A stretch of DNA of 64,000 nt. Origin: Myxococcales bacterium. Its GTDB lineage: Bacteria > Myxococcota_A > Polyangia > Nannocystales > Nannocystaceae. This document shows positions 6,588 to 15,786 of the stretch, piece after piece; the first letter of the stretch is position 1; every line of letters begins with the position of its first letter. Position numbers and translations under genes: made by a program. A model generated the notes under the pieces. The model was not told the origin of the DNA, made no database searches, and worked only from the letters and a program-made list of their open reading frames with translations. The DNA lies in contig JACKDU010000003.1 of the NCBI GenBank assembly GCA_020633335.1, forward strand, positions 558,001-622,000. Reading direction: 5' to 3'.

Positions 6588-9052
6588 CGGTGCCGACGCC
6601 GCGCGCCGACGACGAGCCCGCGACCGCGGAGCCGGAGCCGGCGAGCGCCGGCGGGCCGGTCGGGCGTCGACGCGGCGCGAGGGCGGCGAGCGAGCCCGCG
6701 ATGGACGCGGCGGGCGGCCCCGCGGCTGCGGCTGCGAGCGAGGCGGAGGTCGCCCCGACGTCGACGAAGGCGACGAAGTCGACCAAGTCGACCAAGGCGC
6801 CGAAGCCCGCGAAGGCCTCGCCGCGCGGCCGCGCGGCCGCGAAGGGGGCGGCCGCGAAGGGGGCAGACGCGGCGTCGAGCCCCGCGGCTCCCCCCCCGGC
6901 ACTCCCAGCCCCGGCGGCGCCCTCTTCGGAGGCGCGGATCGCCGCCGCCGTCGCCAACCTCACCCAGCTCGCGGGGATCGGCGCGAAGACGGCGGAGCGC
7001 CTCCAGGCCCGGGGGATCGAGTCGATCGAGGATCTCGCCTTCCTCCTGCCCAAGCGCTACGAGGACCGCCGCCGCCGCCGTCGCCTCGACGAGGTCGTCG
7101 ACGGCGAGGTCGCGGTGATCGAGGCGACGATCCGCTCCTTCCGCCAGGGCTACATGCGCGGCCGCTACCTCGCGACCCTCGAGGTCGAGCAGGAGCGCGA
7201 CGAGGGCCCGCCGCTCCGCCTCAAGGCCCGCTGGTTCCACCGGGTCGGCGGCCTCCCCCAGCGGATCGAGGGCGGCAAGAAGATCTGTCTTATCGGTCAG
7301 GTCAAGTGGTTCCGCGGCGAGTGCTCGATGGTCCACCCCGAGGCCCGCGATCCCGAGGATCCGGGGCCGCCGATCGCCGTCCGCTACCCCGAGGTCGAGG
7401 GGATCGGCCAGGCGACCCTCGCCCGCTACTGCCGGGCCGCGACCAGGCACATCGCCAGCGAGGCGAGCGGCTTCATCGACGCGCTCCCGCGCCCCCTCGT
7501 CGAGCGCCACGGGCTCCCGGGCCAGGTCGAGGCGCTCGAGTACCTCCACGATCCGCCGACCACCCTCGGCGACCCCGAGCTCCGCGCGCTCCAGGCCGGG
7601 ACCTCACCGGCCCACCGCCGCCTCGCCTTCGACGAGTTCTTCTTCCTCCAGCTCGCGCTCCAGCGCCGCCGTCAGGAGTGGCGGGGCGGGCCCGCGGCGA
7701 TCGCCCCGATCGCCGAGGCCCTCGGCGACCGCGAGCGCCTCCGGGCCTCGGTCCCCTTCGAGCCGACCGGCGCGCAGTGGCGGGCGATCGCCGAGATCGA
7801 GGCCGACATGGCCTCCGGCGGGCCGATGCTCCGCCTCCTCCAGGGGGACGTCGGCGCCGGCAAGACCCTGGTCGCCTTCGCCGCCTGCCTGACGATCACC
7901 GCCGGCGGCGCCCAGGCGGCGATCATGGCCCCGACCGAGATCCTCGCCGAGCAGCACCTCCGCACCCTCACGCCCTGGTGCCGCGCGGCCGGGATCCGGA
8001 TCGCCCTCCTCACCGGCGCGACCCCGCGGGCCCAGCGGGCGACCACCCTCGCGCTCCTCGGCGCCGGCGAGATCGACCTGGTCGTTGGGACACACGCGCT
8101 CATCGTCGACGAGGTCGCCTTCCGCCAGCTCGGCCTCGTGGTCGTCGACGAGCAGCACCGCTTCGGGGTCGAGCAGCGGGCGCTCCTCCGCGACAAGGGG
8201 GTCGCGCCCCACCTCCTGGTGATGACCGCGACGCCGATCCCCCGCTCGCTCGCGCTCACCGCCTACGGCGAGCTCGACGTGTCGATCCTCGACGAGATGC
8301 CGCCCGGCCGGATCCCGCCGGAGACCGCGCTCCACACCGGCAAGAGCGGCCTCGAGCGCGCGCGCGCGGCGATCGCCGCCCGGATCCGCGAGGGGATCCA
8401 GGCCTTCGTCGTCTGCCCGCTGGTCGAGGCCTCGGAGGCGCTCGACGTCACCGACGTCGAGGCGACCGCCGCCGCCCTCCGCGAGCTCCTCCCCGGCGTC
8501 GAGGTCGGGGTGATCCACGGCCGCATGGTCAGCCGCGACAAGGACGCGGTGATGACCCGCTTCCGCGGCGGCGAGCTCCGGGTGCTGGTGGCGACGACGG
8601 TGATCGAGGTCGGCGTCGACGTCCCCGAGGCCCGGGCGATCCTCATCGAGCACGCCGAGCGCTTCGGCCTCGCCCAGCTCCACCAGCTCCGCGGTCGGGT
8701 CGGCCGCGGCCAGGAGCGCTCGTGGTGCATCCTCCACACCGCGGCCGGCAAGGGTTCGGAGTCGGCGGAGCGCCTCGGGGTGATGGTCGAGACCTGCGAC
8801 GGCTTCCAGATCGCCGAGCGTGACCTCGAGATCCGCGGGCCCGGCGAGATCTTCGGCACCCGGCAATCGGGGGTCCCGCGCCTCCGCTACTACGGCTTCG
8901 CCGGCGAGGGCACCCGCCTCCTGGTCGCCGCCCGCGACGCCGCGGAGCGCCTCCTCGGCGAGGATCCCGGCCTCGCCCGCCACCCGGAGGTCGCCGCGGA
9001 GCTCGCCCGCCGCCTCGCGGTCCAGGCGATCTACTCGGCCGACGCGGGCTAG
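6584..9052 (+). CDS. recG: ATP-dependent DNA helicase RecG
   Basis: RecG remodels stalled replication forks and branched recombination intermediates. In this 822-codon frame residues 1-110 are an Ala/Pro/Lys-rich linker. A helix-hairpin-helix-like LAGIGAKTAERL and the OB-fold wedge domain follow (about 125-290). Then come the two superfamily-2 helicase lobes: Walker A GDVGAGKT near 421, DEQHRFG (motif II), MTATPIPRS (motif III), ATTVIEVGVDVPEA (motif V) and QLRGRVGRG (motif VI). The TRG motif region sits near the C-terminus. The GTG at 6584 has no ribosome binding site and falls inside low-complexity sequence, so the natural start is probably the ATG at 6177 in another frame. Helicase motifs are intact. 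Confidence 0.96.
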   Translation: MTVPTPRADDEPATAEPEPASAGGPVGRRRGARAASEPAMDAAGGPAAAAASEAEVAPTSTKATKSTKSTKAPKPAKASPRGRAAAKGAAAKGADAASSPAAPPPALPAPAAPSSEARIAAAVANLTQLAGIGAKTAERLQARGIESIEDLAFLLPKRYEDRRRRRRLDEVVDGEVAVIEATIRSFRQGYMRGRYLATLEVEQERDEGPPLRLKARWFHRVGGLPQRIEGGKKICLIGQVKWFRGECSMVHPEARDPEDPGPPIAVRYPEVEGIGQATLARYCRAATRHIASEASGFIDALPRPLVERHGLPGQVEALEYLHDPPTTLGDPELRALQAGTSPAHRRLAFDEFFFLQLALQRRRQEWRGGPAAIAPIAEALGDRERLRASVPFEPTGAQWRAIAEIEADMASGGPMLRLLQGDVGAGKTLVAFAACLTITAGGAQAAIMAPTEILAEQHLRTLTPWCRAAGIRIALLTGATPRAQRATTLALLGAGEIDLVVGTHALIVDEVAFRQLGLVVVDEQHRFGVEQRALLRDKGVAPHLLVMTATPIPRSLALTAYGELDVSILDEMPPGRIPPETALHTGKSGLERARAAIAARIREGIQAFVVCPLVEASEALDVTDVEATAAALRELLPGVEVGVIHGRMVSRDKDAVMTRFRGGELRVLVATTVIEVGVDVPEARAILIEHAERFGLAQLHQLRGRVGRGQERSWCILHTAAGKGSESAERLGVMVETCDGFQIAERDLEIRGPGEIFGTRQSGVPRLRYYGFAGEGTRLLVAARDAAERLLGEDPGLARHPEVAAELARRLAVQAIYSADAG

Positions 9053-9140
9053 GCGGGGCAGGGGAGCGCCCCCTGCGACCCTCGGTCCTGGCCCGCGCGC
9101 GCGAAAGATCGTATCCGTGGGGGCGCCCCTCGAGGTCCCG

Positions 9141-10100
9141 ATGCCCGCCGCCAGCGCCCCCGTCTCGCGACTCTTCCCCCGCCTCGCGTGGACCAGCCTG
9201 ATCTACACGATCGCCGTCGTCCTCTTCGGCGCCTGGGTCCGGATCACCGGCTCCGGAGCGGGCTGCGGCCAGCACTGGCCGACCTGCCACGGGGCGATCG
9301 TCCCGCGTTCACCGACGATGGAGACGGTGATCGAGTTCACCCACCGGATGAGCTCGGGGATCTACGGCTTCGTGATCCTCGGCCTCCTCATCGTCGCCTT
9401 CCGCCGCTTCCCCCGCGGCCACTGGGCGCGGCGCGGGGCCGTCCTCGCGCTCCTCTTCACGATCTCCGAGGCCCTGGTCGGCGCCCGCCTGGTGCTCCTG
9501 GGTCTGGTCGCCGACAACGACTCGATCGATCGCGCGGTGTGGATGGCGATCCACCTGGTCAACACCTCGCTCCTCACCGCCGGGGTCGCGCTCACCTGCT
9601 GGGCCGGCGATCGGGTGAAGACCCGCCTCCACCACCACGGCCGCCTGACCTGGCTCCTCGTCGCCGCGCTCGTCGGCCTCCTCCTGGTCGGGACCACCGG
9701 GGCGGTCACCGCCCTCGGCGACACCCTCTTCCCGGTCGACGTCACGGGCGGGATCGCCGAGCGCCTCGGCAGCGATCACTCGCCGACCGCCCACTTCCTC
9801 CAGCGCCTGCGGGTGATGCACCCGCTCCTCTCGGTCGGCGTCGGCCTCTTCATCCTGGTCGCCGCCCAGGGGGTCGCCGATCGCCGGCGCCGCCCGGGCG
9901 TGCTCCGCTGGGCGCGGACGGTCGGCGCCGCGGTGATCGCCCAGGTCGCCGCCGGGGTCGTCAACGTCCTCCTCTCGGCGCCGGGGTGGATGCAGATCGT
10001 CCACCTCCTCCTCGCCAACGTCCTCTGGATCTCGCTCCTCTTCCTGACCCTCGAGGTCCTCGGCGAGGCGCCGGCGGCCGAGGGGGAGGGCGCCGGCTGA
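9141..10100 (+). CDS. ctaA: Heme A synthase, COX15/CtaA family
   Basis: Converts heme O to heme A for aa3-type cytochrome oxidases in the cytoplasmic membrane. The 319-residue protein has about eight transmembrane helices. The four conserved histidines are visible: EFTHR (H68), MAIHLVNT (H138), VMHPLLS (H227) and QIVHLLLA (H288). The cysteine pair in GCGQHWPTC (42 and 49), typical of one CtaA subgroup, follows VRITGSG. The ATG at 9141 is the first with the usual N-terminal length; a GTG at 9117 would add eight residues. No oxidase structural genes are nearby. It may share a transcript with recG, which ends 88 nt upstream. A small hairpin follows before a convergent thioredoxin-like gene. Confidence 0.9.
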   Translation: MPAASAPVSRLFPRLAWTSLIYTIAVVLFGAWVRITGSGAGCGQHWPTCHGAIVPRSPTMETVIEFTHRMSSGIYGFVILGLLIVAFRRFPRGHWARRGAVLALLFTISEALVGARLVLLGLVADNDSIDRAVWMAIHLVNTSLLTAGVALTCWAGDRVKTRLHHHGRLTWLLVAALVGLLLVGTTGAVTALGDTLFPVDVTGGIAERLGSDHSPTAHFLQRLRVMHPLLSVGVGLFILVAAQGVADRRRRPGVLRWARTVGAAVIAQVAAGVVNVLLSAPGWMQIVHLLLANVLWISLLFLTLEVLGEAPAAEGEGAG

Positions 10101-10107
10101 TCGACTC

Positions 10108-10125
10108 GCTGTCCGAAGGGACAGC
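10108..10125. terminator. Small hairpin between convergent genes
   Basis: GCTGTCC (10108-10114) and GGACAGC (10119-10125) form a 7-bp stem with a 4-nt loop between the ends of ctaA and the thioredoxin-like gene. There is no T-run, so a terminator role for either side is only suggested by position. Confidence 0.35.
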
Positions 10126-10136
10126 CTTGAGTTGGC

Positions 10137-10715
10137 TCAGTCCTTGAGGAGCGGCCCCAGGCGCCGGACCAGGTTGTCGACCGCACCCGGGCCCTTGATC
10201 CCGCCCTCGGTCCGCCGCGAACCCGCCCTCCCGTCGGCCTCGGGGACGACGAAGAGGGGGATCAGGCGCGAGGTGTAGCCGGCCTCGCGGAGGCGATCGC
10301 CGTCGCGGTCGAGATCGAATTCGAGGAAGCGCGCGCCGCCGAGGGGCGCGCCGATCCGTCCGGCCGCGATCGCCTCGTGGAAGGCGACGCAGGGCTCACA
10401 CCAGCTCGCGCCGACGTAGACGACGAGGCGGCGCTGATCGTCGGCCGCGGCCGCGAGCTCGGCGACCACGAGCTCGGCGACCGGGCCCTCGCCCGCGGGT
10501 CGCAGCTCGGGCGCGGGTCGCTTGGGGGTCGCGTCGCGCGGCTCTGCGGTCGCGCCCGCGGTCGCGTCCGCGGCGGGCTCCGCCGCCTTCGCGTCGGCGT
10601 CGGCATCGGCCGTCTTCGCCGCCGCCGCGTCGGTCCCCCGGGGCGGCTCGCCGCCGCAAGCGACGAGGCTCGAGGAGAGGAGCAGGGCGATCCCGCAAGC
10701 TCTGCTGACGCACAT
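10137..10715 (-). CDS. Thioredoxin-like lipoprotein (CEPC)
   Basis: A 192-residue lipoprotein with a lipobox SLVAC (lipidated Cys 20). An Ala/Asp/Lys-rich spacer (about 25-75) leads to a thioredoxin fold with the redox motif WCEPC (Cys 106 and 109). The cis-Pro region, where a hydrophobic residue precedes Pro in IPLFVV, supports a thioredoxin-like fold. The final portion is shortened. It should act as a periplasmic thiol oxidoreductase on the outer face of a membrane. The neighbouring heme A synthase hints at a role in oxidase or cytochrome assembly, but the genes are convergent, so this is weak. GGAGAG precedes the ATG closely. Confidence 0.8.
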   Translation of the reverse strand: MCVSRACGIALLLSSSLVACGGEPPRGTDAAAAKTADADADAKAAEPAADATAGATAEPRDATPKRPAPELRPAGEGPVAELVVAELAAAADDQRRLVVYVGASWCEPCVAFHEAIAAGRIGAPLGGARFLEFDLDRDGDRLREAGYTSRLIPLFVVPEADGRAGSRRTEGGIKGPGAVDNLVRRLGPLLKD

Positions 10716-10817
10716 GTCTCTCCGCTACCACACCCCGGGGGGCCGCGTACCCGGCCTCCGCGACCTCTGCGGGGTGTTCCTGGAGTGAAAGTGGGTGAAA
10801 ACGAGCGGGCGACAAAG

Positions 10818-10846
10818 TTCGGCGCGCGTTCACAGCCTGCTACATT
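10818..10846 (+). promoter_or_regulatory. Putative promoter of TPR lipoprotein gene
   Basis: A weak TTCGGC (10818-10823), a 17-nt spacer and TACATT (10841-10846) lie 12 nt before the ATG at 10859. The hexamer is the most AT-rich element of this divergent intergenic region. Confidence 0.35.
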
Positions 10847-10858
10847 GTCGCCCGCAAC

Positions 10859-12604
10859 ATGTCCGCCGTGCGCAAGTCCCGCTCTCCCCGTCTGCTCAGC
10901 CTCGCCGCCGCCCGCCGCGCCCTCGCTGCGGTCGCTCTCCTCGGCCTGGTCTCTGCCGGCGGCTGCGCCTCGTACATCGACAAGGCCCGCACCGCCCGCA
11001 GCGGCGGCGACTACAAGAAGGCGGAGTCCCTCTACAAGGAGTCGATGACCAAGGACAAGGACGAGCTCGACCGCGAGCTCGCCCGCGAGGAGCTGGTCGC
11101 GATGATGGTCGACCGGGCGCAGAACATCGCCAAGGCCGATCCGACCAAGGCCGAGGGGATCTACCGCGACGCCCACGAGCTCGATCCCAAGGATGAGAAC
11201 GCCCAGGACGGCCTCGGTCGCCTCCTCGCCTCCCTCAACCGGACCGACGAGGCGATCATGGTGCTCGGCGGCGACGGCGGTGGCTTCCAGAAGTGCGAGC
11301 TCTGCGACCGCTACCTCGCGGTCCTCCTCAAGAAGCGCGCCCGCACCTACGAGGACGCCAAGAAGCACGAGGCGGCGCTCGCCGACTACCGCCGCGCCTT
11401 CCAGCTCCTCCCCGATCCCTCGACCGCCTTTGCGATCGCCCGGGTCCACACCGCGACCGACAACCACGCCGAGGCGGCGAAGGCGATCGAGGAGGCGGTC
11501 CCGCTGATCAAGGCCGACGATCGCCAGTCGCAGGCAGACTTCGTCAAGGTCCGGGAGATCGCGGTGATGCGGGCGACCGCCGACGGCGACATGGAGATCG
11601 TCGATCGCTACATGGGGATGTTCCCGCCGGGCTCGGGCGGCGATCCCTGGTACGCGCTCCAGCTCCGGGTCGCCCGCGAGCGCTGGCGGATGCAGGACCT
11701 CGACGGGGTGATCGCCCGGATCGAGCCGCTCCTCGGCGAGGCCCACCAGGAGAGCCTCTCGCAAGCGATCCGCGCCGAGATGGTCGACTTCCTCGGCAAG
11801 GTCGAGATCCAGAAGGGCGTCGGCCTCCTCCGCGACGGCAAGGCGGCCGAGGCCGATCAATCGTTCGCTCGGGCCTCCGAGCTCGATCCCGCCGACGAGA
11901 CCCTCAAGCTCCTGCGGGCGCTGGCGTTCGCCGGCAAGGGGGACCTCGAGCGCGCCCGCCAGATCGCCGCGGCCCTGCCGACGTCGATCGAGGGCCACAA
12001 GGAGGTCGAGGCGATCCTCGAGAGCCTCCTGGTCTTCGATCGCCTCGACGTCGGCGACGTGAGCGCGGCCAAGGAGGCGCTCGCGCGCGCCCAGGCGGCG
12101 GCCCCCGATCAGCCGGAGGTCCACGTCGCGGCCGCGGCGATCCTCGCGATCTCGCCGGTCACCGGGCTCAAGAAGAAGGACATCGCCCTCCTCCGGAAGT
12201 CGGGCCTCGCCAACTACAGCGCCGGCGTCTTCCGCTACGCCGAGGCCCTCTCCGAGATCGCCTGGGCGCGCGAGCAGTCGAAGACCCTCGGCGACACCTA
12301 CCGCTTCCGGGGCCCCGGCTCCTCCGAGCGCGCGGACACCCTCGAGCGGCAGATCCGCGAGAGCTTCCCCTTCGCGGTCAAGTTCAACCCGGAGCCGACG
12401 ACGATCCTCAGCCTGCGGACCAAGGGGGACACGGTCGAGGCGACGGTGACCGGGCCCGGCGTCGACGAGCGCGTTTTCGTCAGCAACAGCGGCCCCGATC
12501 CGCTCACCTTCACCGACGCCGGCCTGATCACCATCTCCTACGGCCGCAGCAAGTACGCGCTGGTCGCCGAGTCCTACACGGCGGTCCAGGTCGAGCTCCC
12601 CTAG
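10859..12604 (+). CDS. TPR-repeat lipoprotein
   Basis: A 581-residue protein with a signal sequence and lipobox (SAGGC, Cys 36). Repeated TPR units begin directly after it, for example around 40-75, 95-130, 170-205 and 325-400. The C-terminal 150 residues lack clear TPRs and look beta-rich, ending in a Val/Thr/Tyr-rich segment like a small sandwich domain. CELCD near 142 provides a possible cysteine pair. Envelope location with a scaffolding or assembly function is likely. It precedes the kinase-FHA gene by 61 nt on the same strand, but a separate promoter-like hexamer sits in that gap. No specific family is recognised. Confidence 0.82.
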   Translation: MSAVRKSRSPRLLSLAAARRALAAVALLGLVSAGGCASYIDKARTARSGGDYKKAESLYKESMTKDKDELDRELAREELVAMMVDRAQNIAKADPTKAEGIYRDAHELDPKDENAQDGLGRLLASLNRTDEAIMVLGGDGGGFQKCELCDRYLAVLLKKRARTYEDAKKHEAALADYRRAFQLLPDPSTAFAIARVHTATDNHAEAAKAIEEAVPLIKADDRQSQADFVKVREIAVMRATADGDMEIVDRYMGMFPPGSGGDPWYALQLRVARERWRMQDLDGVIARIEPLLGEAHQESLSQAIRAEMVDFLGKVEIQKGVGLLRDGKAAEADQSFARASELDPADETLKLLRALAFAGKGDLERARQIAAALPTSIEGHKEVEAILESLLVFDRLDVGDVSAAKEALARAQAAAPDQPEVHVAAAAILAISPVTGLKKKDIALLRKSGLANYSAGVFRYAEALSEIAWAREQSKTLGDTYRFRGPGSSERADTLERQIRESFPFAVKFNPEPTTILSLRTKGDTVEATVTGPGVDERVFVSNSGPDPLTFTDAGLITISYGRSKYALVAESYTAVQVELP

Positions 12605-12665
12605 GCGGGCGCGGGCAGCGTCTGCCCCTGGTTCGCGGCGGCGGGGGCCCTGGTACACTGGCCGG

Positions 12666-13886
12666 GTGCCCACCTGCCCCTATCGCAAGATCCGGCCGCT
12701 GGGTGAGGGGGCGGTCGGCGACGTTCAGCTCTGCATCGACGTCGGCCGTCGCCGCCTCCTGGTGGTGAAGTGGCTGCGGGCTGAGCTCCAGGACGGATCC
12801 CAGGCGGCGCTCCGCTTCCGCCGCGAGGCCGAGCTGATGGCCGGCGTCTCGCTCCGCGGGGTGATCAAGGTCGAGGAGTGGGGGGTGGATGACCTCGGCC
12901 GCACCTGGATGGCGATGGAGTTCGTCGACGGCCTGCCGCCCTCGTCGGTGATCGGCCCGAGCGAAGGGTGGCTGGTCCATCGCTTCCTCGAGGGGGTGGC
13001 GAGCTCGCTCGACGAGCTCCACGGGGTCGGGATCGTCCACCGCGATCTCAAGCCCGACAACGTCCTCCTCCGCGGCGCGCTCGACGGCTGGGAGCCGGTG
13101 ATCATCGACCTCGGGATCGCCAAGTGGCTCGCCCAGGACACCGCGACCGCGACCGGCTCGGTCTTCGGCACGCCCTACTACATGAGCCCGGAGCAGTTCC
13201 GCGACTCGAAGCACGTCGGCCCGGCGACCGATCGCTACGCGCTCGCGGTGATGATCTTCGAGCTCCTCGCCGGCCGCCGGCCCTTCGAGGGGCGCTCGAT
13301 CCCCGACCTCCTGCGGCAGCACCTCGAGGCCCCGGTGCCGCCCCTCGAGATCCCCAGGCGCCTCTGCACCGGGATGCTCCACGACGATCCCCAGGCGAAG
13401 ATCTACCCGACCCCCAACCTCGACGCCTTCATGGCCAAGGCGATGCACAAGGATCCGCGCCTGCGCTACCACTCGGGCGCCGAGATGGCCGACGAGTTCA
13501 AGCGGGCGGCGATCGGCGACGGCCTCTTCAATTCGGGGACGATCGAGCCGCTCTTCGATCCGCTGCCGCGCCCGCTCGCCGAGATCAGCATCGAGGGGCG
13601 GGCGAGCCAGCGCTTCGATCTCCGCCACGGCCCGCTGGTCTTCGGCCGCCACGAGAGCTGCCAGGTGGTGCTCGCGTCGTCGCGGCTGAGCCGCTTCCAC
13701 GCCTGCGCCTACGTCCACCGCGGGCGCCTCTGGCTCGCCGATCTCAACAGCCAAAACGGCTCCCTCCTCGACGGCCACCGCCTGACCCCGGGGCTGCCGG
13801 TGCCCTTCCCGCGCGGCGAGCAGGTCGCCAAGCTCTCGCTCTACAACCGCGAGATCTCGATCCGCACGCTCCGCGCGACCCTCTGA
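12666..13886 (+). CDS. Ser/Thr protein kinase fused to FHA domain
   Basis: A 406-residue cytoplasmic protein. The N-terminal Hanks-type kinase (about 7-285) has the glycine loop LGEGAVGDV, lysine K35 (VVKWL), HRDLKPDN (125-132) and GTPYYMSPEQ. The metal-binding DFG is DLG at 148-150, a substitution seen in other bacterial kinases. The C-terminal FHA domain (about 300-400) has GRHESC, LSRFHA and DLNSQNG where the family usually has DLGSTNG. There is no transmembrane segment. The FHA domain could bind the autophosphorylated kinase or a phosphorylated partner. The start is GTG, with TACACT (12654-12659) ending six bases upstream. The octaheme cytochrome gene begins 4 nt after its stop, so the two are very probably co-transcribed. 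Confidence 0.9.
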   Translation: MPTCPYRKIRPLGEGAVGDVQLCIDVGRRRLLVVKWLRAELQDGSQAALRFRREAELMAGVSLRGVIKVEEWGVDDLGRTWMAMEFVDGLPPSSVIGPSEGWLVHRFLEGVASSLDELHGVGIVHRDLKPDNVLLRGALDGWEPVIIDLGIAKWLAQDTATATGSVFGTPYYMSPEQFRDSKHVGPATDRYALAVMIFELLAGRRPFEGRSIPDLLRQHLEAPVPPLEIPRRLCTGMLHDDPQAKIYPTPNLDAFMAKAMHKDPRLRYHSGAEMADEFKRAAIGDGLFNSGTIEPLFDPLPRPLAEISIEGRASQRFDLRHGPLVFGRHESCQVVLASSRLSRFHACAYVHRGRLWLADLNSQNGSLLDGHRLTPGLPVPFPRGEQVAKLSLYNREISIRTLRATL

Positions 13887-13890
13887 GGCG

Positions 13891-15726
13891 ATGGCGGCCG
13901 GCCGCGCGGATCTGGCCTTCGTCTGGCTCTTCGGGCCGGCGATCGTCTTCGCCCTGGTCGCCCTCGTCGCGGTCGCCTGGACGATCGCCGACGACGACGC
14001 CTGGGGGCCGGTCGAGCGCCGCGGCGCCGCGGTCGTCCAGTCGGCGACCTGCGCCCGCTGCCACCCGGACGAGCACGCGAGCTGGCGCCGGACCTACCAC
14101 CGGACGATGACCCAGGAGGCGCGCGGCGACGCCCTCCTCGCGCCCTTCGCCGGCGAGCGCCTCGACTACCTCGGCTTCGAGGCGACCATGGATCGCGACG
14201 ACGAGGGGCGCCCGCGGATCCGGATCGTCGAGCGCAGCGGCGGCGGCGAGGCGGCGCCGATCGTCGACGCGCGCGTGGTCATGACCGTCGGCTCGCACCG
14301 CTACCAGCAGTACCTCGCGGCGATCGATCGGGGCGGCGGCGCCGGCGAGATCTGGCGCCTGCCGGTCGCCTGGCACGTCGGCGAGGGGCGCTGGATCCAC
14401 CTCAACGGCGCGTTCCTCGAGCCCGAGGGGACGATCGGCGCGGCCGACGACTACCTCCGCCACCTCTCGCGCTGGAACGACAACTGCGTCCTCTGCCACA
14501 ACACCGAGCCGCGCCCCGGCGCCCGCGCGGACGGCCGCTTTGAGACCGCGCTCGGCGAGATCGGGATCGCCTGCGAGGCCTGCCACGGGCCCGCCGAGGC
14601 CCACATCGAGCGCCACCGGAGCCCGCTGCGGCGGGTCCTCGCGGCGGCGATCGAGGGGCGGGCGCATGCCGCGGACCCGTCGATCGCCGCGCCCTCGGGC
14701 CTCACGGGGGCGCGGGCGAGCGAGGTCTGCGGCCGCTGCCACGGCAACCGGATCGCCCGCGATCTCGGCGCGGTCCTCCGCGACGGCGACGGCTTCCTCC
14801 CGGGGGAGGAATTGGCGGCGGTGTCGCGGCCGATCTTCGCCGACTCGACCCTCGGCGATCCGCCCGAGGCGCCCTTCGGCGAGCGCTTCTGGCCCGACGG
14901 CACCCCGCGCCTCAGCGCCTACGAGTACCAGGGCCTCCTCCTCTCGCCCTGCCACCAGGGCGGGGCGGAGGGTGGCCTCGGCTGCGGCGACTGCCACTCG
15001 ATGCACCGCGCCGATCCGGCGATGCAGGTCCGCGAGGACCGTCGGGGCGCCGCCGCCTGTCGGGGCTGCCACGACGAGGCGGCGATCCCCGCGGGCCACG
15101 GCGGCCACGGCGAGTCGGTCACCTGTCTCGAGTGCCATATGCCGCGGATCACCTACGGCCTGGTCCAGGGGATGATCACCCACCGGATCGCCTCGCCCGA
15201 TCCCGGGGCGCTGGTCGGCCGCGACGATCAGCCGGACGCCTGCACCCTCTGCCACGTCGATCGCTCGCGCGCCTGGGCGGCGGCGGCGATGGCCGGGCTC
15301 GGCCTCCGCGGGAGCGCGCCGGGGCCGGAGCGCGAGGCCGAGGCCTGGGGATCGCGGACGATGCTCGATCTCCTCGGCGGCGATCCGATCCAGCGGGTGC
15401 TGGCGGCCGACGCCCTCGCGCGCCCGCGGGCGACGATGGAGCCGCGCTCAAGGATCGCCTGGCTGGTCGGCGCGCTCGAGGACGAGTACCCGGCGGTGCG
15501 CCTGGCGGCGACCCGCGCGATCCGCGAGAACGCCCGCCAGAGCGGCGATCGGGCGCTGCAGGAGGCGATCGCCGCCTTCGACTTCCTCGGCCCGGTCGAC
15601 GCCCGGCTGGTCGTCGTCGATCGCCTCCGTGAGCTCGTCGGCCCCGGCCCCCTCGACGCGCACCCCGAGCGCCTCGAGGCCCTCGCGGCCGCCCAGGAGC
15701 GCCAGCTGATCTGGATCGGCGAGTAG
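13891..15726 (+). CDS. Octaheme c-type cytochrome with HEAT-like tail
   Basis: A 611-residue membrane-anchored periplasmic protein. One N-terminal transmembrane segment (about 9-32) is followed by eight CxxCH heme sites, starting at Cys 54, 199, 228, 280, 365, 390, 412 and 451. Between the first two lies a domain with VMTVGSHRYQQYL, a segment seen in multiheme proteins of the cytochrome c554/NrfA-like, TPR-linked type. Residues about 490-560 form HEAT-like helices. Such proteins move electrons or reduce small nitrogen or sulfur compounds; the substrate here cannot be read. No nitrite-reductase CxxCK site is present. It directly follows the kinase-FHA gene, suggesting phosphorylation-linked control or simple co-expression. 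Confidence 0.88.
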   Translation: MAAGRADLAFVWLFGPAIVFALVALVAVAWTIADDDAWGPVERRGAAVVQSATCARCHPDEHASWRRTYHRTMTQEARGDALLAPFAGERLDYLGFEATMDRDDEGRPRIRIVERSGGGEAAPIVDARVVMTVGSHRYQQYLAAIDRGGGAGEIWRLPVAWHVGEGRWIHLNGAFLEPEGTIGAADDYLRHLSRWNDNCVLCHNTEPRPGARADGRFETALGEIGIACEACHGPAEAHIERHRSPLRRVLAAAIEGRAHAADPSIAAPSGLTGARASEVCGRCHGNRIARDLGAVLRDGDGFLPGEELAAVSRPIFADSTLGDPPEAPFGERFWPDGTPRLSAYEYQGLLLSPCHQGGAEGGLGCGDCHSMHRADPAMQVREDRRGAAACRGCHDEAAIPAGHGGHGESVTCLECHMPRITYGLVQGMITHRIASPDPGALVGRDDQPDACTLCHVDRSRAWAAAAMAGLGLRGSAPGPEREAEAWGSRTMLDLLGGDPIQRVLAADALARPRATMEPRSRIAWLVGALEDEYPAVRLAATRAIRENARQSGDRALQEAIAAFDFLGPVDARLVVVDRLRELVGPGPLDAHPERLEALAAAQERQLIWIGE

Positions 15727-15751
15727 TCGGCCCGATCGCGGCGCTGGCGAG

Positions 15752-15780
15752 TCGACCGCGTCGGCGTTCCGGGCTAGCTT
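15752..15780 (+). promoter_or_regulatory. Promoter for small membrane protein (leaderless)
   Basis: TCGACC (15752-15757), 17 nt, then TAGCTT (15775-15780), which ends six bases before the GTG start at 15787. The spacing is ideal for a sigma-70-type promoter, and transcription would begin at the start codon. Confidence 0.5.
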
Positions 15781-15786
15781 CACGCG

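Noticed and set aside
10262..12673. An 803-codon minus-strand open frame opposite the TPR lipoprotein at 10859
   Set aside because: The plus-strand protein has a lipobox and TPRs; the opposite frame also overlaps the thioredoxin-like gene.
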